Source of the DNA: Actinomycetota bacterium
GTDB lineage: Bacteria; Actinomycetota; Actinomycetes; Nanopelagicales; Nanopelagicaceae
DNA length: 46,606 nucleotides
Direction: 5' to 3'
Assembly (NCBI GenBank): GCA_026393075.1
Contig: JAPLAW010000021.1
Location: forward strand, 1 to 46,606
The notes below the pieces were generated by a model that made no database searches, was not told where the DNA came from, and was given only the letters and a program-made list of their open reading frames with translations. Positions 34,698 through 42,724 of this stretch are shown here, piece after piece. Position numbers and translations under genes: made by a program. The first letter of the stretch is position 1, and every line of letters starts with the position of its first letter.

Positions 34698-35984
34698 ATG
34701 AGCGGGAACACATTAAATCGAATCTTCCTCGCCCGATTAGCCGGAACTGCAGTATTTGACCCTAACGGAGATCCAGTCGGCAAGGTGCGAGATGCTGTGG
34801 CGACCCTTCGCACAAATAATGCGCAACCCCGAATCCTTGGTTTAGTCGTTGAAGTTCCAATGCGTCGCCGAGTTTTTGTCCCAATTACTCGAGTTACCTC
34901 AATTGAAAGTGGCACGGTAATCATTACCGGTTTAGTAAACATGCGTCGCTTCGAAGTTCGCACCGGCGAAGTATTAGTTTTAGGTGACATGCTCGATCGT
35001 TCAATCACTTTAGTTGAATCTGATGAGAACGTAATCGTTGAAGACATGGCGATGGAACAAAATCGCAACGGTGACTGGTTAATTAATAAAGTGCACATCA
35101 TGCGCAAGTCGCGTGGATTGCGTCGCAAAGGTCCAACATCGACTGTGGCCTGGGAAGAAGTAACTGGCTTTGCCAGCGTTGAACCAAACCAAGGTGTTAC
35201 TAATTTACTTTACACATTGAGCACACTGCGTCCTGCGGACTTAGCAACAGTTCTGCAAGATTTAGCACCAAAGCGTCGCGTCGAAGTTGCCCGCGGGTTA
35301 GATGATGAGCGACTTGCAGATGTACTTGAAGAAATGGATGAAGTACACCGTGTTGCGCTGCTAACTGAACTCGAAGGTGAGCGAGCAGCTGATGTGCTCG
35401 GTGAGATGGATCCTGACGATGCAGCTGACTTATTGCGCGAAATGGGCCAAGAGCGTGCCGATGCGCTAATTGAATTGATGGAACCAGAAGATGCTGAAGA
35501 TGTTCTGCGGTTAATGAACTATGAAGATTATTCAGCCGGCGGCATGATGACAATAGAGCCTTTGGTGATGTCAGCCGATGCCACAGTTGCTGAAGCACTT
35601 GCCGCAGTTCGTAAAAGTGAAATTTCTCCAGCGCTAGCTTCACAAATTTTTGTCTGTCGCCAACCACTCGAGACTCCTACTGGTCGCTTCATGGGCATCG
35701 TTCATTACCAACGTTTATTGCGCGAACCGCCAGCCACCCTTTTAGGCTCGATCGTAGATACCAATACGCAAGGGCTTAATCCAGATGCGAGCTTGAACGA
35801 AGTTTCGTCATACTTAGCCAGTTATAACTTGCTCTCATTGCCAGTTATCGATGCCAACGACCGTTTGCTTGGCGCCGTCACAGTTGATGACGTGCTCGAT
35901 CACTTATTGCCAGAGAACTGGCGTCATGATCACCGCGATCTTTCTCGTAGTTCTATCAAAGTAAATACTGAATTGGAGGGCTAA
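34698..35984 (+). CDS. PRC-barrel, MgtE N-terminal and CBS domain protein (no transport domain)
   Basis: A 428-residue soluble protein. Order: PRC-barrel-like part (about 10-90, FDPNGDPVGKVRDAVATL), a second similar part (about 100-160), an MgtE_N superhelix (about 165-285) with repeats such as LADVLEEMDE, AADVLGEMDPDDAADLL and AEDVLRLMNYED, and a CBS pair (about 290-420). The membrane domain of the magnesium channel MgtE is absent, so this is not itself a transporter; a Mg2+ or nucleotide sensing role is inference. It resembles Rv1232c, next to the DUF1003 gene as here. Confidence 0.88.
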   Translation: MSGNTLNRIFLARLAGTAVFDPNGDPVGKVRDAVATLRTNNAQPRILGLVVEVPMRRRVFVPITRVTSIESGTVIITGLVNMRRFEVRTGEVLVLGDMLDRSITLVESDENVIVEDMAMEQNRNGDWLINKVHIMRKSRGLRRKGPTSTVAWEEVTGFASVEPNQGVTNLLYTLSTLRPADLATVLQDLAPKRRVEVARGLDDERLADVLEEMDEVHRVALLTELEGERAADVLGEMDPDDAADLLREMGQERADALIELMEPEDAEDVLRLMNYEDYSAGGMMTIEPLVMSADATVAEALAAVRKSEISPALASQIFVCRQPLETPTGRFMGIVHYQRLLREPPATLLGSIVDTNTQGLNPDASLNEVSSYLASYNLLSLPVIDANDRLLGAVTVDDVLDHLLPENWRHDHRDLSRSSIKVNTELEG

Positions 35985-35986
35985 CC

Positions 35987-36484
35987 ATGGCACGTCACAA
36001 TGGTTTAGATACCCCGCGTAGCAAGGGCCGCACTCTTCGCCCAAATTATGATCCAGAAACTTTTGGTCGCTTATCTGAAAGCTTTGCTCGCTTCCTCGGA
36101 ACAGCGCGCTTCTTGGTTTACATGACGGTATTTGTAGCAACTTGGGTTATCTGGAATACCGTCGCGCCCACAAATATGCGTTGGGATGATTACCCATTTA
36201 TCTTCCTGACTTTGATTCTCTCGCTGCAAGCTTCTTACGCAGCACCTCTAATTTTGTTGGCACAAAATCGCCAGGCAGATCGCGATCGAATTCAAAGTAA
36301 TGAAGATCGTGGGCAGAATGAGCGCAATATTGCAGATACCGAATATTTAACTCGCGAACTTGCAAGTTTGCGAAGTGCACTTGGCGATGTCGCTACCCGC
36401 GACTTTATGCGCAGTGAATTGTCTGATCTGGTTGAGGAACTTGAAAAGAAATTAAGTGCTCAACCCAAGCCGAACACCGACTAG
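35987..36484 (+). CDS. DUF1003 family membrane protein
   Basis: A 165-residue protein with two membrane segments (about 44-63 and 70-90) and a C-terminal part that looks coiled-coil (about 95-155, rich in R, E, Q). The stretch between the helices (NTVAPTNMRWDDYPFIFL) and ASYAAPLILLAQNRQ are typical of DUF1003. Its function is unknown. The ATG comes 2 bases after the upstream stop, with a GGAGGG site. It probably works with the MgtE_N/CBS protein. The last 33 bases overlap the 3' end of mrp on the other strand. Confidence 0.9.
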   Translation: MARHNGLDTPRSKGRTLRPNYDPETFGRLSESFARFLGTARFLVYMTVFVATWVIWNTVAPTNMRWDDYPFIFLTLILSLQASYAAPLILLAQNRQADRDRIQSNEDRGQNERNIADTEYLTRELASLRSALGDVATRDFMRSELSDLVEELEKKLSAQPKPNTD

Positions 36485-37573
36485 AGATTTCGGGCGCACG
36501 ATAATTCGTGCGATTATTTCATCAAATACTTTTGCAGCCGAGCTTTCGGGGTTAGAGACAACAACTGGAATTCCAGTATCGCCACCTTCTCGTAGCGCTG
36601 GGCTAAATGGAATCTGACCCAAAATTGGCACATCACTACCAACTAATAGCGATAACCGTTTAGCAGTTTCAGCCCCGCCGCCTTCACCAAATAGTGAAAT
36701 GGTTTCACTACATGTTGGACACGGGAATGCTGACATATTTTCGATAACGCCAATTACTTGTTGCTTCATTTGGTGAGCTATGCGACCAGCACGTTCTGCT
36801 ACTTCGGCAGCTGCAATTTGTGGAGTTGTAACAACCAAGATTTCTGATGACGGAATTAATTGACCGAGTGAGATCGCTAAATCGCCAGTTCCGGGCGGTA
36901 AATCCAATAGGAGTAGATCAAGATCGCCCCAATAGGCATCAGATAAGAGTTGCTCGAGAACTTTGTGTAACAGCGGGCCACGATAAGCAACCGCATCAGA
37001 GCGTTCAGGCTTGAACATCTCCATTGATACCGTCTTTACGCCGTATGACTCGAGCGGAATAAACATTTGATCAATGGCAGTTGGCCGTTGCCCGATTAAG
37101 CCCATTAGCCGCGGAATTGAATGGCCATAGACATCAGCATCCAGAATTCCAACTTTCAAGCCTTGGTTCGCGGCTGCAATTGCTAGATTGGCAGTTACTG
37201 AAGATTTTCCAACCCCACCTTTTCCTGATGCGACACCGATTACTCGGGTCAGCGAATCAGGTTGCGCAAACGGAATAAATTTTTCGCGACCATTGCGTAA
37301 TATTGATTTCACATTATTGCGCTGCGTATCTGACATGACTCCAAAAGTTAAATCAATATCAGTGATCCCTGGAATCGAGCTAACCGCAGAAGTTACATCA
37401 GTGCGCAGCCGATCTTTCATCGGACAACCTGAAATTGTTAACAAGACATGGAGTTCGAGCCGGCCATCTTTAAAATCAACCCGATCAACCATACCTAACT
37501 CGGTAATTGAGCGATGTAGTTCTGGGTCCTGAACTTTGGCTAAAGCTTCGGTGACTTGATCAATAACACTCAT
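36452..37573 (-). CDS. mrp: Mrp-type iron-sulfur carrier ATPase (ApbC)
   Basis: A scaffold or carrier for iron-sulfur clusters. The 373-residue protein has an N-terminal MIP18 (DUF59) domain (about 3-90: VQDPELHRSITELGMV) and a P-loop ATPase domain with the canonical deviant Walker A VASGKGGVGKSS (about 114-125), LLLLDLPPGTGD and the cluster-binding CPTC in AFPCPTCSET. It overlaps tatB by 4 bases and is last in pepA-OMT-htrA-tatB-mrp. The orthologue is Rv1229c. Confidence 0.96.
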   Translation of the reverse strand: MSVIDQVTEALAKVQDPELHRSITELGMVDRVDFKDGRLELHVLLTISGCPMKDRLRTDVTSAVSSIPGITDIDLTFGVMSDTQRNNVKSILRNGREKFIPFAQPDSLTRVIGVASGKGGVGKSSVTANLAIAAANQGLKVGILDADVYGHSIPRLMGLIGQRPTAIDQMFIPLESYGVKTVSMEMFKPERSDAVAYRGPLLHKVLEQLLSDAYWGDLDLLLLDLPPGTGDLAISLGQLIPSSEILVVTTPQIAAAEVAERAGRIAHQMKQQVIGVIENMSAFPCPTCSETISLFGEGGGAETAKRLSLLVGSDVPILGQIPFSPALREGGDTGIPVVVSNPESSAAKVFDEIIARIIVRPKSLVGVRLGLST

Positions 37574-37881
37574 ATTAAGTCCGGATCTATTTTGCTCTCG
37601 TAGGTTGGCTTACTTTTCTGCGGTGCATCATCTTGTGCCAGCACATCATTAATCTGTTTTTTAATAAAAGTCTTAGGGTTTAGATCAGCCGGTTGTAGAT
37701 CTTCGAAACCTGGCCCGAGATTCTCGCGCAGTTCGGCAGTTGCTGAATTTGAAATATTGCGCAACTTCTTAACTAACTTTGCCGCATCGCTGGCTAATCG
37801 TGGCAAACGTTCTGGCCCGACTAAAATCATGCCTAGAACAGCTAAGCCAAGTAATTCACCAGCACCGAGATCGAAGAACAT
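37570..37881 (-). CDS. tatB: Sec-independent translocase protein TatB
   Basis: Membrane component of the twin-arginine export system. The N-terminal helix FFDLGAGELLGLAVLGMILVG (2-22) ends in GPERLPRL, the TatA/B hinge, followed by an amphipathic helix and an acidic and polar tail; 103 residues. The start MFFDLG and the downstream neighbour mrp match TatB (Rv1224) rather than TatA. TatC and TatA are not in the window. Confidence 0.93.
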   Translation of the reverse strand: MFFDLGAGELLGLAVLGMILVGPERLPRLASDAAKLVKKLRNISNSATAELRENLGPGFEDLQPADLNPKTFIKKQINDVLAQDDAPQKSKPTYESKIDPDLI

Positions 37882-37902
37882 TTGGCTAGCCTATCGGTTG
37901 CA

Positions 37903-39036
37903 TTATTTGCCGGCGATCAGAACTAAATTGGTCTGATAGCTCGTCTTGCCGCGAAGATAGGTAATTGTTACCTCGTCACCCACATTGTGGGTTCGAATTT
38001 CCACGATTAATTCTTCTGGAGTATTTATCTTCATGCCATCAATCGCGGTAATTAAGTCGCCTGCGCGTAAGCCTGCTTTAGCCGCAGGCCCGCCAGCCAT
38101 GATGGCCGACGAGGTTTTTGCAATTAGTGCTCCCCCGCCGCTGTAATTCATATCAACTGCTACGCCAATAACTGGATATGTTGCTTTGCCATCTTTTATT
38201 AATTGATCGGCAGTTTTGCGAGCTTGATTAATTGGAATTGCAAAACCAAGGCCGATGGAACCTGACTGCGATCCTAAACTGCTACCAAGTGAGGCAATCG
38301 CCGAATTAACCCCAATTACTGCACCTGTCGCATCAACTAGTGGCCCACCTGAGTTGCCAGGATTTATTGCGGCATCGGTTTGTAGCGCACTAATAAATGA
38401 AGTTGAACTGTTTTCATCACCAGCTGTTACTGGGCGATCTTTTGCACTAATGATTCCTTGGGTTACCGTGCCAGATAGACCAAGAGGTGAACCAAAAGCA
38501 ATTACCGAATCTCCAACTTGGACTTTATCGCTATCGCCAAATTGCAGTGCCTTTAATCCAGTTGCTTGGATCTTTAGAACTGCTAGGTCATACGATTCAT
38601 CACGGCCAAGAATTTTTGCTACATATTCGCGACCATTATTTAGAATTACTTTGATGGTCAATGCATCGGCTACTACGTGATTATTAGTTAACAAATATCC
38701 ATTTGGATCAATCACAAAACCAGAACCGGAGCCACCGCCATCTGTTGACATGGTTTCAATTGAAACCACCGATGGTAAAACCCGCGCAGCAATTCCCGCT
38801 ACTGAATCTGGTGAGCGTTCAATAGTTGAAGTGGACGAAACTAAATTAACGCCACTTAAAATTAGACCTTTTGTTGCATCTCCGCCAAGTATTCCGCCTA
38901 ATAAGCCCGCAACTAAAGCAAGCACAACAATTGATGCAGTTGGCAGCGTTCGTTTCTTGCCAGCATTTTGTTCAAGGTCTTCAAGGAAGATTAACTGATT
39001 TGGCTTGCGGCGAAAGACGCGCGCTGGTTTGGACAT
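37903..39036 (-). CDS. htrA: HtrA/DegP-like membrane serine protease
   Basis: An envelope protease and chaperone for damaged exported proteins. The 377 residues comprise a short basic cytoplasmic part, a membrane segment (about 34-52), a trypsin-like domain with the triad His (LTNNHVVADA), Asp (SYDLAVLKI) and Ser (NPGNSGGPL), and one PDZ domain at the C-terminus (about 285-375, GLRAGDLITAIDG). The cytoplasmic part is much shorter than in M. tuberculosis HtrA. In that species sigE and rseA precede it; here the O-methyltransferase gene directly does. Confidence 0.95.
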   Translation of the reverse strand: MSKPARVFRRKPNQLIFLEDLEQNAGKKRTLPTASIVVLALVAGLLGGILGGDATKGLILSGVNLVSSTSTIERSPDSVAGIAARVLPSVVSIETMSTDGGGSGSGFVIDPNGYLLTNNHVVADALTIKVILNNGREYVAKILGRDESYDLAVLKIQATGLKALQFGDSDKVQVGDSVIAFGSPLGLSGTVTQGIISAKDRPVTAGDENSSTSFISALQTDAAINPGNSGGPLVDATGAVIGVNSAIASLGSSLGSQSGSIGLGFAIPINQARKTADQLIKDGKATYPVIGVAVDMNYSGGGALIAKTSSAIMAGGPAAKAGLRAGDLITAIDGMKINTPEELIVEIRTHNVGDEVTITYLRGKTSYQTNLVLIAGK

Positions 39037-39048
39037 GGGTCTATCTTC

Positions 39049-39675
39049 CTATAACTTTGTAGCGATCAACAAACCATCTCCGACTGGCAATAACGAACTC
39101 TGCCAGTGGTCACGGTTAGTTTTGATTCTTTTCCCAGCCTCACGAAGCGCAATTGTCTTTGGGTCGCGCTGTGCCGGATCTGGGACCTTGCCGCCGCCAA
39201 AGAACGAGTCGATAATCAAGACTCCCCCGCTACGCAAAATTCTATGAGCTTCATCGATTGTGTAAGTTAAATCAATTGGGTCATGTCGCAGGATTACCAA
39301 GTCATATGCGCGATCCGTTAACTTACTTAGAACATCCATGGCTGGATTCGTTATAAGGCGAAAGCGAGCTGCCTCAATCTCGGCCTCATAAAAAGCCATC
39401 TTGGCAATACGAGCATGTTCAATTTCGTCATCAATAGAAGTAAGCGTGCCGCTATCGATCATGCCGCGCAATAAATAGAGACTACCAACGCCTGAACCGG
39501 TACCAACTTCGACTACTGATTGCGCAGAAAGAAGATGGGCCAATTGTTGTAGAAAGACACCGGTTCCAACGCTGATGTCATTGGCGCCAACTTCAACACC
39601 ACGAGCACGTGCGTGTTCAAGTACTAGATCTTCTGGATTAAAGTTTTCGGAATAAGTGAAAAGATCTTGAATCAT
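39049..39675 (-). CDS. Class I O-methyltransferase (Rv1220c-like)
   Basis: A 208-residue SAM-dependent methyltransferase related to catechol and caffeoyl-CoA O-methyltransferases: SAM motif VVEVGTGSGVGSLYLL (about 56-71), acidic ribose-binding DDEIEHARIA and the metal-site like LVILRHDP region. The substrate is unknown. Its ATG overlaps the pepA stop (ATGA), and htrA follows after 12 bases. Confidence 0.9.
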   Translation of the reverse strand: MIQDLFTYSENFNPEDLVLEHARARGVEVGANDISVGTGVFLQQLAHLLSAQSVVEVGTGSGVGSLYLLRGMIDSGTLTSIDDEIEHARIAKMAFYEAEIEAARFRLITNPAMDVLSKLTDRAYDLVILRHDPIDLTYTIDEAHRILRSGGVLIIDSFFGGGKVPDPAQRDPKTIALREAGKRIKTNRDHWQSSLLPVGDGLLIATKL

Positions 39676-41195
39676 AAAGATGAAATCCAGGTTGTTAGTA
39701 AGCGAACTCCAAAACCCGTTCCACCTTTAGGATTTTCGCCAGCATCAACTTCGCTACGTGCGGTTCCGGCAATATCAAAGTGAACCCATTTGCGATCGCC
39801 TACAAACTTTTCTAGGAACAGCGCTGCAGTTACTGAACCAGCGTTGTAGTCACCTTTATCGGCCGTATTATTAATATCGGCGATATCACTTTCAAGCGCA
39901 TCAATGTAGTCATTTACAAGCGGCATGCGCCAAACTCGATCGCCAGATTTATCTCCCAGTTCATGCAATGTGGCTGCCAATTTATCATCGCGCGAATACA
40001 TCGCTGCATACTGCCGGCCGAGACCTAAGGTTGCTGAGCCGGTGAGTGTTGCAATATCAATTAAATAATCTGGTTTTAATTTTAAATTTGCATAAGCCAA
40101 GCCATCGGCCAGAACTAAACGACCTTCGGCATCGGTATTTAGTACTTCAGTTGTGGTGCCGCCAAAGTGAGTAATGACATCACTCGGACGTTGAGCAGTG
40201 CCAGATACTGCATTTTCAGCACACATCAATAGCGCGGTAACTCGAACGCGTGGCGCTAATTCTGGAAGTGCGCCGACAACAGATAAGACGGCGGCGGCGC
40301 CGGCCATGTCACTCTTCATTGCCATCATCGTGTCATAAGGGCGCTTCAAGGAGTATCCGCCAGTATCGAAAGTAATTCCTTTTCCGACTAATACAACGTG
40401 TGGCCAATTACTAGAACCTTTTGGGGCATAAGTGATTTCAATAAATCTAGGTGGTGATTTGCGCGAAGAATTTCCAACTGCACTTAATCCACCAAATGGC
40501 ACGAGTTCTTTTCCGGCTAATACTTTTACCGAAATATTGCGCTCTTTAGCCACTGCCTTTGCATTTGTGGCCATCCAGGCGGGTGTCTTTATATTTGCTG
40601 GTGTGTGAACTAGATCGCGAGTACGCCATACTGCAGCGGCAATAGCGAGAGCGCGCTTTAACGCCAAGGTCGAGATAGAAAGATAAATTGTTGGCTTAAG
40701 TGGCTTAGGACCACTTTTTAAATTCCAAATATATGCACCCATAGTTGCCGAGATGGCATGTGCTGTTACATGTGAATCAGTTGTTGCACAGAAAGTTGAA
40801 ATGCTTTGTGCTTTACCTTTTACTTTGCGGCCAACTGTGGCGCCTGCAGCACGCAATGCGGCTATTGATTGATCGCCTAAACCAACCAGCAAAAGTCGTT
40901 CAGATTTAGCATCTGGTGCACTAATTGGAAGTTCGAAAGATTCGCCAGCTTTTCCAGATGGTGCAAAAAATTTAAGTTCATCTAGCAAATCAATTTCAAA
41001 TGTTTCGGCAATGCTCTTTAGTAAAAGGGTTGAGCCAACTAACTTGAACTCTTTTTCAGCCTTCACATCAGATTTTTCTAGCGGGTCTGAGTTTTCGACC
41101 GCGATAAAACCAAGGGCGATAATTTCACTCGAGAGGGCGGACTTGAGATCTGCCGAGATCGACTTTAGCTCTGGAAAGTGTGCAGGTGAAGACAT
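39672..41195 (-). CDS. pepA: Leucyl aminopeptidase PepA (M17)
   Basis: A cytosolic dizinc peptidase removing N-terminal residues. The 507-residue protein has the metal motifs VGKGITFDTGGYSLK, MKSDMAG and the family signature NTDAEGRLVL, with the catalytic arginine there. It heads pepA-OMT-htrA-tatB-mrp. The gene is predicted to be leaderless: TAGCCT ends 7 bases before the ATG. Confidence 0.97.
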   Translation of the reverse strand: MSSPAHFPELKSISADLKSALSSEIIALGFIAVENSDPLEKSDVKAEKEFKLVGSTLLLKSIAETFEIDLLDELKFFAPSGKAGESFELPISAPDAKSERLLLVGLGDQSIAALRAAGATVGRKVKGKAQSISTFCATTDSHVTAHAISATMGAYIWNLKSGPKPLKPTIYLSISTLALKRALAIAAAVWRTRDLVHTPANIKTPAWMATNAKAVAKERNISVKVLAGKELVPFGGLSAVGNSSRKSPPRFIEITYAPKGSSNWPHVVLVGKGITFDTGGYSLKRPYDTMMAMKSDMAGAAAVLSVVGALPELAPRVRVTALLMCAENAVSGTAQRPSDVITHFGGTTTEVLNTDAEGRLVLADGLAYANLKLKPDYLIDIATLTGSATLGLGRQYAAMYSRDDKLAATLHELGDKSGDRVWRMPLVNDYIDALESDIADINNTADKGDYNAGSVTAALFLEKFVGDRKWVHFDIAGTARSEVDAGENPKGGTGFGVRLLTTWISSL

Positions 41196-41202
41196 AAGCG
41201 AG

Positions 41203-41208
41203 AGGCTA
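41203..41208 (-). promoter_or_regulatory. -10-like box TAGCCT of a predicted leaderless promoter
   Basis: On the minus strand TAGCCT is followed by 7 bases and the pepA ATG, within the 21-base gap after the DUF3117 gene. Confidence 0.4.
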
Positions 41209-41216
41209 TCCGATTA

Positions 41217-41396
41217 CTACTTCTTAATCAGCCCAACCGCTGCGTGTAACGCGGCACTTAAATTTGTAGCTTCTTCAGGATTCATTTCAACGACTAAACG
41301 TCCGCCGCCTTCTAGTGGAATTCGCATTACAAGGGAGCGGGCTTCCTTGGTAACTTCCATTGGGCCATCACCAGTACGAGGTTTCATGGCAGCCAT
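41217..41396 (-). CDS. DUF3117 family small protein
   Basis: A 59-residue protein starting MAAMKPRTGDGPMEVTKEAR, then RIPLEGGGRLVVEM, the conserved actinobacterial DUF3117 pattern (Rv1211). A strong ribosome binding site, AAAGGAG, lies 5 bases upstream of the ATG. Its function is unknown. It is a separate unit or at least well translated, directly upstream of pepA on the same strand. Easily missed by gene finders with a 60-residue cutoff. Confidence 0.93.
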   Translation of the reverse strand: MAAMKPRTGDGPMEVTKEARSLVMRIPLEGGGRLVVEMNPEEATNLSAALHAAVGLIKK

Positions 41397-41479
41397 TGGA
41401 ACTCCTTTAAAGATCTTACGCGGGTGTGAGGGAGAAGTATCTCGTACTTAGGGGGTGAAACTGAAATCAAGATTGCAGA

Positions 41480-41680
41480 TCACAGGCCTAGCAATGCGCT
41501 CAATCTGGACTTTCCGCTCGAAATCAGCGATTGAACTGCCCGTTCAGGCACCCCAATTAAGTTGGCAATTTCTGGGGCGGCTAGCCCGCGCAGAAGATGC
41601 ATCGTCAAAATGATACGTTCTTCTTCGGGTAACTCCTTGAGCACTTCGGCCAAGGTTTTGGCTGGTTTTGAGGCGCTCAT
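41480..41680 (-). CDS. Stand-alone sigma-70 region 4-like DNA-binding protein
   Basis: A 66-residue protein made almost wholly of a sigma-70 region 4-type helix-turn-helix: LKELPEEERIILTMHLLRGL, then APEIANLIGVPERAVQSLISSGKSRL. Regions 2 and 3, which would contact core polymerase and the -10 box, are absent. The start is the ATG that follows the SRPBCC gene by 14 bases; the reading frame stays open to 41809 within that gene. It may modulate transcription, but the function is unknown. Confidence 0.7.
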   Translation of the reverse strand: MSASKPAKTLAEVLKELPEEERIILTMHLLRGLAAPEIANLIGVPERAVQSLISSGKSRLSALLGL

Positions 41681-41694
41681 AGGAGTACAGGCTA

Positions 41695-42150
41695 CTAGCG
41701 ATTGGTTAGAGATCTCCGAAAGCGTAAAAGTGAGATTCGCACGCCTAAATAGGTCGGCAGATAGATCAACAGAAAGACCAACTTTGGTGCTCTGATGGTT
41801 TCTGACCAATCAAAGTTAGTCGCAGCTGCGTCTTTAGTTGAGATATCGGTTAGCTCAAACTTGCCAGTGCCTTTAATTATTTTGCCAACATGGTCAACTT
41901 CGCACAATCGCGGCGGCTGCCAATTAGTCACCACCATTTTATCTAGCAAACCAAATTTGAATCCGGATTTAACTAGTGGGCCAGTTAACGCACTAATTGA
42001 AGTACCAACACCACTTCGGATATCGGAGGTAACCCAAACTCGAGTTTGCAACATCCAGTCGCCTTGGCTCTCCCAATCAGCAATTGCTGCCCAAACTTGA
42101 TTGATTGGTGCCGCTATTTTAAGACTGATCTTGATTTCGTTACTAGCCAA
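41695..42150 (-). CDS. SRPBCC (START-like) family protein
   Basis: A 151-residue protein with the START-like pattern: beta strand and helix IAAPINQVWAAIADWESQGDW near the start, central strands (PPRLCEVDHVGKIIKGTGKFEL) and a C-terminal helix with a hydrophobic stretch (LVFLLIYLPTYLGVRISLL). Such proteins bind lipids or hydrophobic ligands; the ligand is unknown. The TTG at 42150 begins one base after the LOG stop; the frame extends to a GTG at 42195 inside the LOG gene, which seems less likely. Confidence 0.75.
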   Translation of the reverse strand: MASNEIKISLKIAAPINQVWAAIADWESQGDWMLQTRVWVTSDIRSGVGTSISALTGPLVKSGFKFGLLDKMVVTNWQPPRLCEVDHVGKIIKGTGKFELTDISTKDAAATNFDWSETIRAPKLVFLLIYLPTYLGVRISLLRFRRSLTNR

Positions 42151-42151
42151 T

Positions 42152-42694
42152 TTACTTACCGGATTTATTAAGTGTATTGATAACTTGTTCAACACTTGTG
42201 CACCAAGTTACCAATTCACGTTGACCTGGTTTTACAAAACCCTCAGCTTCGAGGTGATCAAGCAAAGTGACAAGTGGCGCGAATGCACCATGAGGGTCAA
42301 GAATTAAGACTGGCTTATCGTGAAATTTAAGAAAACGACCGACCCAGATTTCGAAAAATTCTTCTAAAGTGCCAGGGCCGCCAGGTAAAGTAATAAAAGC
42401 ATCTGCTAAATCTTCGATCTTCGCTTTACGTTCGCGCATTGATTCGACTACATGCAATTCATCACTATCGTGGTCAGCGAATTCAATATCAACTAAGGAT
42501 TGTGGGATAACACCAATTGTGTGTCCGCCAACTTCGCGTACCGCGCGACCAATCGCACCCATCGTAGAGATGTGCCCGCCGCCAGAAACTAAGCCCCAGC
42601 CTAGATTTCCAATCGCATTTCCAAGTTCGGTTGCAACCGCTTGATACTTCGCATCAATGGTCGGTGATGATGAGCAAAAGACGGCAATACGCAT
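42152..42694 (-). CDS. LOG-family nucleoside 5'-monophosphate phosphoribohydrolase
   Basis: A 180-residue lysine-decarboxylase-fold protein of the LOG type: SGGGHISTMGAI and the signature PGGPGTLEEFFE, with the arginine and glutamate of the active site in ESMRERK. In M. tuberculosis the orthologue (Rv1205) releases cytokinin bases from their ribotides. The HISTM variant of the first motif is like Rv1205. The start is ATG at 42694, preceded by TATCCT and 7 bases. The divergent partner is dapD, 30 bases away. Confidence 0.9.
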   Translation of the reverse strand: MRIAVFCSSSPTIDAKYQAVATELGNAIGNLGWGLVSGGGHISTMGAIGRAVREVGGHTIGVIPQSLVDIEFADHDSDELHVVESMRERKAKIEDLADAFITLPGGPGTLEEFFEIWVGRFLKFHDKPVLILDPHGAFAPLVTLLDHLEAEGFVKPGQRELVTWCTSVEQVINTLNKSGK

Positions 42695-42701
42695 GTCGGT
42701 A

Positions 42702-42707
42702 AGGATA
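42702..42707 (-). promoter_or_regulatory. -10-like box TATCCT of a predicted leaderless promoter (LOG gene)
   Basis: On the minus strand TATCCT is followed by 7 bases and the ATG at 42694. Only 5 bases separate it from the divergent dapD box. Confidence 0.45.
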
Positions 42708-42712
42708 GGGGC

Positions 42713-42718
42713 TAGGCT
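42713..42718 (+). promoter_or_regulatory. -10-like box TAGGCT of a predicted leaderless promoter (dapD)
   Basis: TAGGCT, six bases, then the dapD ATG at 42725. Its -35 region would lie over the start of the divergent LOG gene. Confidence 0.45.
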
Positions 42719-42724
42719 TGTCTT

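Noticed and set aside
41435-41449. AAGTA-N5-TACTT inverted repeat upstream of DUF3117
   Set aside because: The arms are only five bases long and can arise by chance.
41480-41809. 109-residue version of the sigma region 4-like protein
   Set aside because: The extra N-terminus lies inside the SRPBCC gene and has no domain; the ATG after that gene's stop is preferred.
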